Shown in pieces: positions 42,301 to 49,588 of a stretch of 49,842 nucleotides of DNA. The notes below the pieces were generated by a model that saw only the letters and a program-made list of their open reading frames with translations, searched no databases and was not told the origin of the DNA. Numbering within the stretch: the first letter of the stretch is position 1; every line of letters starts with the position of its first letter. Origin of the DNA: an uncultured Bryobacteraceae bacterium (GTDB taxonomy: Bacteria; Acidobacteriota; Terriglobia; Bryobacterales; Bryobacteraceae); the NCBI GenBank assembly GCA_937920635.1, contig CAKZUE010000025.1, positions 1 to 49,842 on the forward strand. The letters run 5' to 3'. The translations under genes and the position numbers were made by a program.

Positions 42301-44403
42301 ATGCCCAAGCCGATCAAGTATGTAGAGAAGGCCGTGACGCTGGCGGCCAAGGCCATTTGGCCCGTCTTCGACACGCTCAACTCCATCAAGCCGAACCCCA
42401 GCTTCACGCCGAAATGGTCGGACAAGCCGCTGCTGAAGTCATGGGAGAAGATGAAACCGCCACTGGGCTGGCCGCGCCAGACCGACTCCCTCTGCCCCAA
42501 GTGCATCCCCGAGATCCGCAAGGAGATCCTGGACGGCAAGAAGGACGTCAGCATCCTGGTCAACGAGCGCCCGGGCGAGATCAAGGCCCAGATCATCGAG
42601 CGCGACGGCAAGATCCTCATGGTCAAGGATTGTCCCATCCACGGCCATTTCGAGGATGTGATGTCGATCGACCCCGCCTTCTTCCGCCACCTGGAGGAAG
42701 TTTTCCCCGGACGCGACATCCGCGCCCACAACGATGAGGACCTGCACCGCCACGGCTCCTCCACCATCACCCACGGCCGCGGCTCGGTGCTCACCATCGA
42801 CCTCACCAACCGCTGCAACATGATGTGCGACCCGTGCTTCATGGACGCCAACCAGGTCGGCTTCGTCCATGAACTCACCTGGGAAGACATCAAGACCATG
42901 CTCGACAACGCGCTGAAGATCAAGCCGCGGCGCCAGATGTCGGTGCAGTTCTCCGGCGGCGAGCCCACCCTGTCGCCGTACTTCCTCGATGCCGTCCGTT
43001 ATTGCCGAAAGGTCGGCTACAACTCCGTCCAGGCAGCCACCAACGGCATCGAGTTCGCCAAGTCGCCGGAGTTCGCCCGCGCTGCTGCGGAAGCTGGTCT
43101 CCGCTATGCCTACCTCCAGTTCGACGGTGTCGGCAATGCGGCCAATTCCCACCGCGCCGTCGGCAACCTGTTCGACGTCAAGCTCCGCGCCATCGAGAAC
43201 CTGTACAACGCCGGCGTCGACATCGTCCCCGTCATCACCATCATCAACGGGATTAACAACGAGCAGGTCGGCCGCGTCATTCAGTTCGCTCTCGACAACC
43301 CCAAGAAGATCAGCTTCCTCAGCTTCCAGCCCGTCTCCTTCACCGGACGCGACGAGGGCATCAGCGACGAGCGCCGCATGGCCCAGCGCTACACCCTCAG
43401 CCACCTGGCTCACGACGTCAAGAACCAGACCGGCCTTGGCGAGCCCGTCCGCGACTGGTACCCGATCTCCTTCATGTCCACTTTCACTGACTGGGCCGAC
43501 CTCGTCCACGGACCCAGCGCCCAGTGGGGCCAGTTGAGCTGCGGCTGCCACCCCAACTGCGGCGTCGGCATGGCCGTCATGGTGGACAAGGAGACCAAGG
43601 AGTCCGTCCCGGTCACCAAGTTCCTCAACGGCGACCGTCTCGCCCGCGATGTGGCCCGCGTCAACGACGCCGCCCGCGGCAAGTTCCTCTCCGTCGTCGG
43701 CATGGCGCTCGCCTTGATGCGCAATTACGATCCCTTCCAGGCGCCCACGCACTTCAAGCTCTCCGACCTGCTCAAGAAGTTCGACAAGACCTTCGGCGCC
43801 ACCGGGCGCGACTACGGCAAGGTCAGCGGCGACCGCACCATCCGCGACATCGAAAAGCGCCGCGCCGACCGCTGGAACTTCCTGTTCATCGCCGGCATGT
43901 GGTTCCAGGATCTGTTCAACTACGACTTCCGCCGCACCGAGCAGTGCATCATCCCTTACGCCACCCAGGAGGGCGAGATCAGCTTCTGCGCCTACAACAC
44001 CGGCGTCGGCTGGCGCAATATCGTCGAGAAGATGCACATGACCGCCACCCTCACCCGCTGGTACGAAGAGCATGGGCGGCATGAGATCTTCGCCGGCAAC
44101 AAGAGCGTCAACCTCAATTCCACCGAGCACCACCTCGTCCTGCGCGACGAGATCGTCACCAAAGAGCGCCAGACCGATCTCGACAAGCTCGGCATCGCCA
44201 AGACCGCCCGCGAAGAGAAAATCCGCGAGCGCGACCTCAAGCTGCGCATGCAGCAGCAGGCCGAGCACGATCGGATGATGGCCCTCTATCGCAAGCACGT
44301 CCTCAAGGAGCCCGACACCGGTCTCGTCCAGATCGGCGGCATCGCCCCCGCTACCCGTGCTCAGGAGAAACAGGAAGAGACCGCCGGCGCCCTCGGCGAC
44401 TGA
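42301..44403 (+). CDS. Radical SAM protein of the Tes/GDGT-MAS (COG1964) type
   Basis: The 700-residue protein has the hallmarks of the MJ0619/Tes family. A rubredoxin-like N-terminal knot has Cys65-x2-Cys68 and CPIHG (Cys111). The radical SAM cluster motif is Cys172-x3-Cys176-x2-Cys179, with the SAM-binding FSGGEPT at 218-224. Further cysteines that could bind auxiliary clusters lie at 414, 416 and 420 (CGCHPNC), 549 (CIIPY) and 563 (FCAYN). A charged coiled-coil tail (about 615-700) is added. Characterised relatives join lipid tails into membrane-spanning ethers in archaea, or methylate pterins. Since Solibacter-type bacteria make branched GDGT lipids, a lipid role is attractive but unproved. 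A strong terminator follows. Confidence 0.82.
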   Translation: MPKPIKYVEKAVTLAAKAIWPVFDTLNSIKPNPSFTPKWSDKPLLKSWEKMKPPLGWPRQTDSLCPKCIPEIRKEILDGKKDVSILVNERPGEIKAQIIERDGKILMVKDCPIHGHFEDVMSIDPAFFRHLEEVFPGRDIRAHNDEDLHRHGSSTITHGRGSVLTIDLTNRCNMMCDPCFMDANQVGFVHELTWEDIKTMLDNALKIKPRRQMSVQFSGGEPTLSPYFLDAVRYCRKVGYNSVQAATNGIEFAKSPEFARAAAEAGLRYAYLQFDGVGNAANSHRAVGNLFDVKLRAIENLYNAGVDIVPVITIINGINNEQVGRVIQFALDNPKKISFLSFQPVSFTGRDEGISDERRMAQRYTLSHLAHDVKNQTGLGEPVRDWYPISFMSTFTDWADLVHGPSAQWGQLSCGCHPNCGVGMAVMVDKETKESVPVTKFLNGDRLARDVARVNDAARGKFLSVVGMALALMRNYDPFQAPTHFKLSDLLKKFDKTFGATGRDYGKVSGDRTIRDIEKRRADRWNFLFIAGMWFQDLFNYDFRRTEQCIIPYATQEGEISFCAYNTGVGWRNIVEKMHMTATLTRWYEEHGRHEIFAGNKSVNLNSTEHHLVLRDEIVTKERQTDLDKLGIAKTAREEKIRERDLKLRMQQQAEHDRMMALYRKHVLKEPDTGLVQIGGIAPATRAQEKQEETAGALGD

Positions 44404-44428
44404 TCCGTTCCTATCCCCCAACAACCTC

Positions 44429-44468
44429 GGCGGCTGGCCCCACCCGGGCCAGCCGCCTTTGCTTTATT
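44429..44468 (+). terminator. Terminator after the radical SAM gene
   Basis: A perfect 12-bp stem, GGCGGCTGGCCC and GGGCCAGCCGCC, around a CACCC loop, followed by TTTGCTTTATT. It lies 26 bp after the stop codon and isolates the gene from hsp20. Confidence 0.85.
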
Positions 44469-44539
44469 CCCCGGCCCTTGGGTTGGGGCTGCCCGCAGCA
44501 AGCGCACACTCCCCAGCCCTTGGGCCGGGGCTACGCGCA
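44469..44539 (+). repeat. Two-copy direct repeat with GCCCTTGGGC cores
   Basis: Copies at 44469-44497 and 44511-44539 agree at 24 of 29 positions, period 42 bp. Each contains a self-complementary CCCTTGGG core. They fill the space between the terminator and the hsp20 promoter. Confidence 0.65.
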
Positions 44540-44596
44540 CCTGTCCTGCTCCAGCGGTGACCCACGCGGCAACCCGATTAGCGCATCCCGAAAAAA

Positions 44597-44617
44597 GTTG
44601 AGCCGCACATGCTCAGA
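44597..44617 (+). promoter_or_regulatory. HAIR-like inverted repeat upstream of hsp20
   Basis: GTTGAGC, 7 nt, GCTCAGA: perfect 5-bp arms TGAGC/GCTCA with the same 7-7-7 geometry as the HspR operator. The arms match the HAIR consensus at five and four of seven positions. It ends 4 nt before the -35 box. Confidence 0.5.
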
Positions 44618-44621
44618 AACC

Positions 44622-44650
44622 TTGACAGTGTCCTGTGCGTATTGTATAGT
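44622..44650 (+). promoter_or_regulatory. Sigma70 promoter of hsp20
   Basis: Perfect -35 TTGACA (44622-44627), 17-nt spacer, -10 TATAGT (44645-44650). Predicted start of transcription is near 44657, giving a leader of about 36 nt that contains the AAGGAGG ribosome-binding site. Confidence 0.8.
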
Positions 44651-44692
44651 GGAATCGTGAAACGATCTTCCCAAGGAGGTGTGACAGACACT

Positions 44693-45139
44693 ATGGCGAA
44701 CATCGCTCGTCGGACCGATACCGCTTTGGATCCCTTCTTCTCCAGCCCGCTGGCTCTCTTCGAGGACATGGTGAGCCGCTTCTTCAACGAGCCGGTCTCG
44801 GCCCGCCCGTGGTATCCGGCCGTGGATATCGCGGAGAACGAGAATGAGATCGTCCTCACCGCCGACATCCCCGGCGTCAAGATGGACGACATCGAGGTCA
44901 AGGTGGAGAACGGCACCCTGTCCATCAGCGGCTCCCGCGAGTTCAAAAAGCAGGAGGAGAAGGGCGGCTATCACCGCATCGAGCGCAGCTACGGCTCCTT
45001 CCATCGCGCCTTCACGCTGCCCGAGTCGGTCGATACCGACAAGGTGGAGGCCAACTACGAGGACGGCGTGCTGAAGGTCACTCTGCCCAAGAAGGAAGTG
45101 GCCAAGCCCAAGACGGTCAAGATCTCGTTGAAGAAATAA
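44693..45139 (+). CDS. Small heat-shock protein, Hsp20/alpha-crystallin family
   Basis: ATG 44693 gives 148 residues; AAGGAGG lies 13 nt upstream, a long spacing, but no nearer start fits. The N-terminal arm (residues 1-40) is followed by the alpha-crystallin domain (about 45-135): PAVDIAENENEIVLTADIPG, VKVENGTLSISGSRE, YGSFHRAFTLPESVD and the GVLKVTLPK signature. It is an ATP-independent holdase chaperone. It is probably co-regulated with dnaK through the HAIR-like element upstream. Confidence 0.93.
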   Translation: MANIARRTDTALDPFFSSPLALFEDMVSRFFNEPVSARPWYPAVDIAENENEIVLTADIPGVKMDDIEVKVENGTLSISGSREFKKQEEKGGYHRIERSYGSFHRAFTLPESVDTDKVEANYEDGVLKVTLPKKEVAKPKTVKISLKK

Positions 45140-45154
45140 CCTCCCACTCTGCTG

Positions 45155-45214
45155 CGCCCTCCTTGGCCAAAAGGAGGGCGCCCACCTTGCCCCGCCTCTC
45201 CGGCGGGGCCTTTT
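45155..45214 (+). terminator. Double-hairpin terminator after hsp20
   Basis: The first stem CGCCCTCCTT/AAGGAGGGCG (45155-45180) is followed by GCCCCGCC-TCTCC-GGCGGGGC (45189-45209) and CTTTTT. The second is a classical intrinsic terminator. Confidence 0.82.
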
Positions 45215-45280
45215 TCATTTCCGCCCGCCGCCCATTTCCCGCAGCTCGGCCCCTCCTCATCCCCGTTTGGGCCCCGCGGT

Positions 45281-45310
45281 TTGACGCCCCCGAAATCCCT
45301 CCGATACACT
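45281..45310 (+). promoter_or_regulatory. Probable promoter of metK
   Basis: -35 TTGACG (45281-45286), 18-nt spacer, -10 TACACT (45305-45310). The leader would be about 75 nt; no SAM riboswitch pattern is recognised in it. Confidence 0.5.
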
Positions 45311-45390
45311 AAAAGCTTGGCTGATTCCCGCCGGCTTGTCCTCCGTGTGAGCTCGCGCGGCGTATCCCCACTCCCCAGGAGGGCTTGAAG

Positions 45391-46581
45391 TTGCCTGATT
45401 CGCGACGTCACATCTTTACCTCGGAGTCCGTTACCGAGGGCCACCCCGACAAGATCGCTGACCAGATCAGCGATGCCGTCCTCGACGAAATTTACAAGAG
45501 CGACCCCGCCGCCCGCGTCGCCTGCGAGACGCTCGTCACCACCGGTACCGTCATCGTCGCCGGCGAGATCACCACAACCAATCTCCAGTTCTTTAAAGAC
45601 CTCCCCGATCTCGTCCGCAGCGTGGTGAAAGACATCGGCTTCACCAACTCCGAATACGGCTTCGACTACAAGTCCTGCGCCGTGCTGAATCTCATTCATG
45701 GCCAGTCGCCCCACATCGCCATGGGCGTCGACACCGGCGGCGCCGGCGACCAGGGCATGATGTTCGGCTACGCCTGCGATGAGACCGAGGAGCTGATGCC
45801 CATGCCCATCATGCTGGCCCACCGGCTCGTCCGCCGTCTTTCCGAAGCCCGCCGCAGCGGCGAAGTCCAGCACCTCCGCCCCGACGGCAAGAGCCAGGTC
45901 AGCGTCGAGTATGTCAACGGCAGGCCCGCCCGCGTCGACGCCGTCGTCGTCTCTACCCAGCACGACCCGCACCCCACCAGGCCCAACACCATGCCCGACG
46001 GCCTCGTCGACGAAATCCGCGACAAGATCATCCGCGCCGTCGTCCCCGCGGAAATGCTCGACGCGAAAACGAAGATCCACATCAACCCCACCGGCTGCTT
46101 CGAAGTCGGCGGCCCCCACGGCGACACCGGCCTCACCGGCCGCAAGATCATCGTCGACACCTACGGCGGCATGGGCCGCCATGGCGGCGGCGCCTTCTCC
46201 GGCAAGGACCCCACTAAGGTCGACCGCTCGGCCTGCTACATGGCCCGCTACATCGCCAAGAACATCGTCGCCGCCGGTCTCGCCACCCGCTGCGAAGTCC
46301 AGCTCGCTTACGCCATCGGCGTCGCCGAACCGGTCAGCGTCCTCGTCAACACCTTCGGCACCGGCATCATTGACGAAGACCGCCTTACCGAGCTCGTCCG
46401 GGCCCACTTCCCGCTCACCCCGCGCGGCATCATCGAACACCTGAAACTGCGCCGCCCCATCTACCGCGCCACCGCCGCCTTCGGCCACTTCGGCCGCAAG
46501 GAAGACTCGTTTACCTGGGAGGCGGTCGACAGAGCCGCCGCTCTGCGCGACGACGCCCGCGTGGCATCGGCCGCACGCTGA
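45391..46581 (+). CDS. metK: S-adenosylmethionine synthase
   Basis: The 396-residue enzyme starts at TTG 45391, chosen over TTG 45385 because AGGAGG at 45377-45382 then has 8 nt spacing instead of 2. All family signatures are present: [17 protein letters not shown], the [12 protein letters not shown] hexapeptide, and [16 protein letters not shown]. It makes S-adenosylmethionine from methionine and ATP, the cofactor needed by the radical SAM enzyme upstream among others. It precedes tig with a 63-bp gap containing a GC-rich hairpin. Confidence 0.97.
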   Translation: MPDSRRHIFTSESVTEGHPDKIADQISDAVLDEIYKSDPAARVACETLVTTGTVIVAGEITTTNLQFFKDLPDLVRSVVKDIGFTNSEYGFDYKSCAVLNLIHGQSPHIAMGVDTGGAGDQGMMFGYACDETEELMPMPIMLAHRLVRRLSEARRSGEVQHLRPDGKSQVSVEYVNGRPARVDAVVVSTQHDPHPTRPNTMPDGLVDEIRDKIIRAVVPAEMLDAKTKIHINPTGCFEVGGPHGDTGLTGRKIIVDTYGGMGRHGGGAFSGKDPTKVDRSACYMARYIAKNIVAAGLATRCEVQLAYAIGVAEPVSVLVNTFGTGIIDEDRLTELVRAHFPLTPRGIIEHLKLRRPIYRATAAFGHFGRKEDSFTWEAVDRAAALRDDARVASAAR

Positions 46582-46595
46582 CAACCCATCTTCCG

Positions 46596-46620
46596 GGCGC
46601 GCCCTCTCCATGGGCGCGCC
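46596..46620 (+). promoter_or_regulatory. Hairpin between metK and tig
   Basis: GGCGCGCCC (46596-46604) and GGGCGCGCC (46612-46620) form a perfect 9-bp stem with a TCTCCAT loop. The following TTCGTCTGTCT is not a strict U-run, so it may be a weak terminator or a processing site, 24 nt before the tig start. Confidence 0.55.
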
Positions 46621-46644
46621 TTCGTCTGTCTGGAGGTATTTCCG

Positions 46645-47928
46645 TTGGCCCTCATCGAAGGTTGCAAGCACTCGATCGACGTCACCATCCCCGCCGAGGC
46701 GATGGCCGCCGAAATCGAAAAAGTCACTGAATCGATCCGCTCCAAGGCTCACATCCAGGGATTCCGCCCCGGCAAGGCGCCCTCCACTCTTATCCGCTCC
46801 CGCTACGCCCAGGAAATCCGCCAGGAAGCGCTCGAAAATCTCGTCCCCAAATTCCTCGAACAGGCTTGCGAGCGCGAAAACCTCCGCGTCGTCAGCCGCC
46901 CCTCCATCAAGGACCTCCACTTCCACGAGGGCGAAGCCGTCCACTTCAAGGCCGAATTCGAAGTCGCCCCTGAGTTCGAGCTGAAAGACGTCCGCGGTCT
47001 CCAGGTCGCTTACGCCGAACCCGTCGTCACCGACGAAGAAGTGGAAGAGCGCCTCAACCAGATCCGCGAGTCCCGCGCCGAATTCGTCAATATCGATCCC
47101 CGCCCCGCCGAGGACGGCGATCACTGCCTCGTCTCGCTCGAAACGATCTCGGGCGTCGAGGGCGAGCCGCTGCGCCAGGATGAGATCAACATCGAAATCG
47201 GCGGGAAAGACACCTTCGCCGCCTTCTCCGATGCCCTCCGCGGCGCCGTCCCCGGCGACGAAAGGGAAGCCGAAGTCACCTACCCCGAGGACTACGCCGT
47301 CGACCGCCTCGCCGGCCGCACCGTCCGTTTCCGCATCACCCTCAAGCAGATCCGCAAGAAAGAGCTGCCCGAGCTCAACGACGACTTCGCCCGCGACCTC
47401 GGCGACTTCCAGTCCATCGACGAGGTCCGCGAAGAGATCCGCAAGGCCATCTTCCGCGAGAAGGACTACGACGCCCAGGTCAAGGCCAAGAATGATCTGG
47501 TCGACCAGATCGTCGCCATGCACGACTTCCCCGTGCCCGAGGCCTACATCGACGACCGCATCGAGCACATGCTCGACGGCCAGCTCCGCTCCATGCAGGC
47601 TCAGGGCGTCGACACCAGCAAGATCCGCATCGACTGGCAGAAGCTGAAGCAGAACCAGTACGAGCAGGCCAAACATGACGTCAAAGCCGCTCTCCTGCTC
47701 GGCAAGATCGCAGCCAGCGAAAACCTCAGCGCCACCGAGGAAGAGATCGACGCCGAGATCCAGCGCATCGCCCGCCAGCGCCGCGAGCCCGTCGCCGCCG
47801 TCCGCCTCAAGCTCGAAAAAGAGGGCGGCATTCAAACCATCGTCAACCGCATCATCACCGACAAGACGCTCAAGTTCCTCTTCGATCACGCCGTCAAGGT
47901 CCCGCCCGAGCCAGCCAAGCCGGAATGA
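46645..47928 (+). CDS. tig: Trigger factor (ribosome-associated chaperone)
   Basis: Start TTG 46645, with GGAGG 8 nt upstream; 427 residues. The ribosome-binding signature GFRPGKAP is at 39-46. The PPIase domain follows at about 150-240 (DGDHCLVSLETI, IGGKDTFAAFSDALRG, VTYPEDY), and the helical arms make up the C-terminus. It shields nascent chains at the exit tunnel. In most bacteria clpP and clpX follow; here kdsD does, with a 4-bp overlap (ATGA). Confidence 0.95.
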   Translation: MALIEGCKHSIDVTIPAEAMAAEIEKVTESIRSKAHIQGFRPGKAPSTLIRSRYAQEIRQEALENLVPKFLEQACERENLRVVSRPSIKDLHFHEGEAVHFKAEFEVAPEFELKDVRGLQVAYAEPVVTDEEVEERLNQIRESRAEFVNIDPRPAEDGDHCLVSLETISGVEGEPLRQDEINIEIGGKDTFAAFSDALRGAVPGDEREAEVTYPEDYAVDRLAGRTVRFRITLKQIRKKELPELNDDFARDLGDFQSIDEVREEIRKAIFREKDYDAQVKAKNDLVDQIVAMHDFPVPEAYIDDRIEHMLDGQLRSMQAQGVDTSKIRIDWQKLKQNQYEQAKHDVKAALLLGKIAASENLSATEEEIDAEIQRIARQRREPVAAVRLKLEKEGGIQTIVNRIITDKTLKFLFDHAVKVPPEPAKPE

Positions 47929-48881
47929 TCGACGCCGCCCGCAAGCTCCTGGCCTGTGAAGCCCGCTCCATCGAGCGGGCTTCCGCCCGTCTGGGCGCGG
48001 AGTTCGAGCGCGCCGTTCACCTTCTCGCCGACGCTTCCGGCAAGATAGTCACCGCCGGCATGGGCAAAAGCGGCGCCGCCGCCCGCAAGCTCGCCGCCAC
48101 CCTTTGCGCCACCGGCTCGCCCGCTGCGTATCTTCATCCGGCCGAAGCCGAGCACGGCGACTTCGGACTGCTCGAGCCCGGCGACGTCCTCATTCTCATC
48201 TCGAAAAGCGGAACCACCCCGGAACTGCTCCGCCTCGCCGCCCGCGCCCGCGATCTCGGCGTCTCCAGAATCGGCATCTGCGGCCGCCTCGACACCGAAC
48301 TGGCCCGCCTCTGCGACACCGCGCTCGACGCCTCCGTCGAAGAGGAAGGCGACCCCTACAACCTGATCCCCGCCTCCAGCGCCATCGTCGCCACCGCGCT
48401 CGGCGACGCTCTCTCCATCAGCCTTGCTGCCGCCCGCCGCTTCAGCCCCGAAGACTTCCGCTTGCTGCACCCCGGCGGCCAGCTCGGCCGAAACCTCCGT
48501 CTCCGCGTCCGCGACGCCATGCACTCCGGCGATGAAGTCCCCTGGGTCTCCCCGCAGTCGCCCCTGCGCGAGGTCGTCATCGCCATGACCCGCAAGCCCC
48601 TCGGCGCCGCCTGCGTGCTCGACGAAGAAGGCCGCCTCGCCGGTCTCATCACCGACGGCGACCTCCGCCGCGCCCTCGAGCGCTTCGACGACATCCGCCC
48701 GCTCACCGCCGCCGATGTCATGACCCGCGCCCCCGTCACCATCTCCCCCGACGCCACGCTCCGCGAGGCCCTGCTCCTGATGGAGCGCCGCCCCCGCCAG
48801 CTCAGCGTCCTCCCTGTCGCCGATTCCTCCGGCCTCGCCCTCGGCCTCCTCCGCCTCCACGACATCTACCAGGCCCCATAA
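47925..48881 (+). CDS. kdsD: Arabinose-5-phosphate isomerase (KpsF/GutQ/KdsD family)
   Basis: The 318 residues are a SIS domain (about 30-165) with AGMGKSGAAARK and ISKSGTTPE, then two CBS domains (about 205-318) with VMTRAPVTISPDATLREALLLM. It converts ribulose 5-phosphate to arabinose 5-phosphate, the first step to Kdo of the LPS core. It is translationally coupled to tig. A diverged copy of its last coding segment lies at 48951-48983. Confidence 0.93.
   Translation: MIDAARKLLACEARSIERASARLGAEFERAVHLLADASGKIVTAGMGKSGAAARKLAATLCATGSPAAYLHPAEAEHGDFGLLEPGDVLILISKSGTTPELLRLAARARDLGVSRIGICGRLDTELARLCDTALDASVEEEGDPYNLIPASSAIVATALGDALSISLAAARRFSPEDFRLLHPGGQLGRNLRLRVRDAMHSGDEVPWVSPQSPLREVVIAMTRKPLGAACVLDEEGRLAGLITDGDLRRALERFDDIRPLTAADVMTRAPVTISPDATLREALLLMERRPRQLSVLPVADSSGLALGLLRLHDIYQAP
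48828..48860 (+). repeat. 3' coding segment of kdsD, copy 1
   Basis: The segment encodes SGLALGLLRLH at the end of kdsD. The same stretch recurs at 48951-48983. Confidence 0.7.
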
Positions 48882-48882
48882 A

Positions 48883-48912
48883 AAAGGGGACTGGAACCAC
48901 TGTCCCCTTTTC
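48883..48912 (+). terminator. Hairpin after kdsD, AAAAGGGGAC type
   Basis: AAAAGGGGAC and GTCCCCTTTT are perfect reverse complements around a 10-nt loop, ending in a U-rich arm. It can serve as terminator in both directions and resembles REP-type GGGGAC elements found in many bacterial genomes. Confidence 0.72.
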
Positions 48913-48950
48913 CAGGCTCCCTCTTCCCCCCTCGCTTAGCTATCGCCCAC

Positions 48951-48983
48951 TCCGGCCTTGCCCTCGGTCTCCTCCGCCTACAC
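48951..48983 (+). pseudogene. Duplicated, decayed 3' fragment of kdsD
   Basis: This stretch aligns with 48828-48860 and still encodes SGLALGLLRLH in one frame; three or four of the first 30 bases differ. After it the similarity fades. The two copies lie 123 bp apart and flank the hairpin at 48883. Confidence 0.65.
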
Positions 48984-49067
48984 CGTCTGCCAAACGTAAT
49001 TCCACACGGACGGCACTGCATCAATGACACAGCCGCAGAATTACTCTGGAAGAACCTATTTCGTTTG

Positions 49068-49096
49068 TTGATATTCTTTTCGTTTGATGGTAGACT
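49068..49096 (+). promoter_or_regulatory. Promoter of the toxin-antitoxin pair
   Basis: -35 TTGATA (49068-49073), 17-nt spacer, -10 TAGACT (49091-49096). The surrounding 60 bp are AT-rich compared with the rest of the window. Confidence 0.65.
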
Positions 49097-49123
49097 GCCT
49101 ATGTGGAAAGGAGAGGTGTGGAT

Positions 49124-49588
49124 ATGCGTCCAGAAGGGGCAATCGGTGTCATCCCGCCAGAGGATCTGACGTTGGTGAAGGATCTCTCCCTGCTGCTCGA
49201 GTCTGCCGGGCAGAATCGGGTGGCGTTGGCGGTCGGCGGAGAATCTCGACCCATGCCCGCCCCGCTGGTCAAGCTTCTCATTGACATCCTGCGCCATTAC
49301 CGGAATGGCCGTGCTGTCGTGGTCGTCCCGGAAACTCAGGAATTGACGACGCAGGAGGCGGCCAACCTGCTGGGCGTCTCCAGACCGTACCTGGTCCGCC
49401 TGCTGGATGAGGGACAAATCCCTTCTTACAAGGTGGGCTCGCACCGGCGCGTCCTGTTCTCAGACCTGATAACGTACAAGAAACGCCGTGACCAGCGGCG
49501 GCACGAGCTGCTCAACCAGATCGCCCGGGAAGCCTACGAAGCCGGACTGTACAACGAAACTCCAGTTGCGCCTGAGCAGAATTCATGA
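49124..49588 (+). CDS. Antitoxin-like helix-turn-helix protein, excisionase family
   Basis: ATG 49124 has AAGGAGA about 10 nt upstream and gives 154 residues; GTG 49103 is less likely. The C-terminal half is an excisionase-type DNA-binding domain: ELTTQEAANLLGVSRPYLVRLLDEGQIP, YKVGSHRRVLFSDLITYKK. The N-terminal half (about 1-70) is an unrelated domain with LVKLLIDILRHYRNG. It overlaps a PIN-domain gene by 4 bp, which is the arrangement of VapBC50-type toxin-antitoxin modules. As antitoxin it should bind its own promoter and the toxin (inference). Confidence 0.82.
   Translation: MRPEGAIGVIPPEDLTLVKDLSLLLESAGQNRVALAVGGESRPMPAPLVKLLIDILRHYRNGRAVVVVPETQELTTQEAANLLGVSRPYLVRLLDEGQIPSYKVGSHRRVLFSDLITYKKRRDQRRHELLNQIAREAYEAGLYNETPVAPEQNS

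Noticed and set aside
45311-45390. SAM riboswitch upstream of metK
   Set aside because: The leader of about 80 nt lacks the conserved cores of the SAM or SAH riboswitches that I can recognise by eye; a covariance-model search would settle it.
45055-47889. 944-codon open frame antisense to metK and tig
   Set aside because: It spans the complements of two well-supported genes and is rich in Asp/Gly/Val; no start signal or domain was seen.
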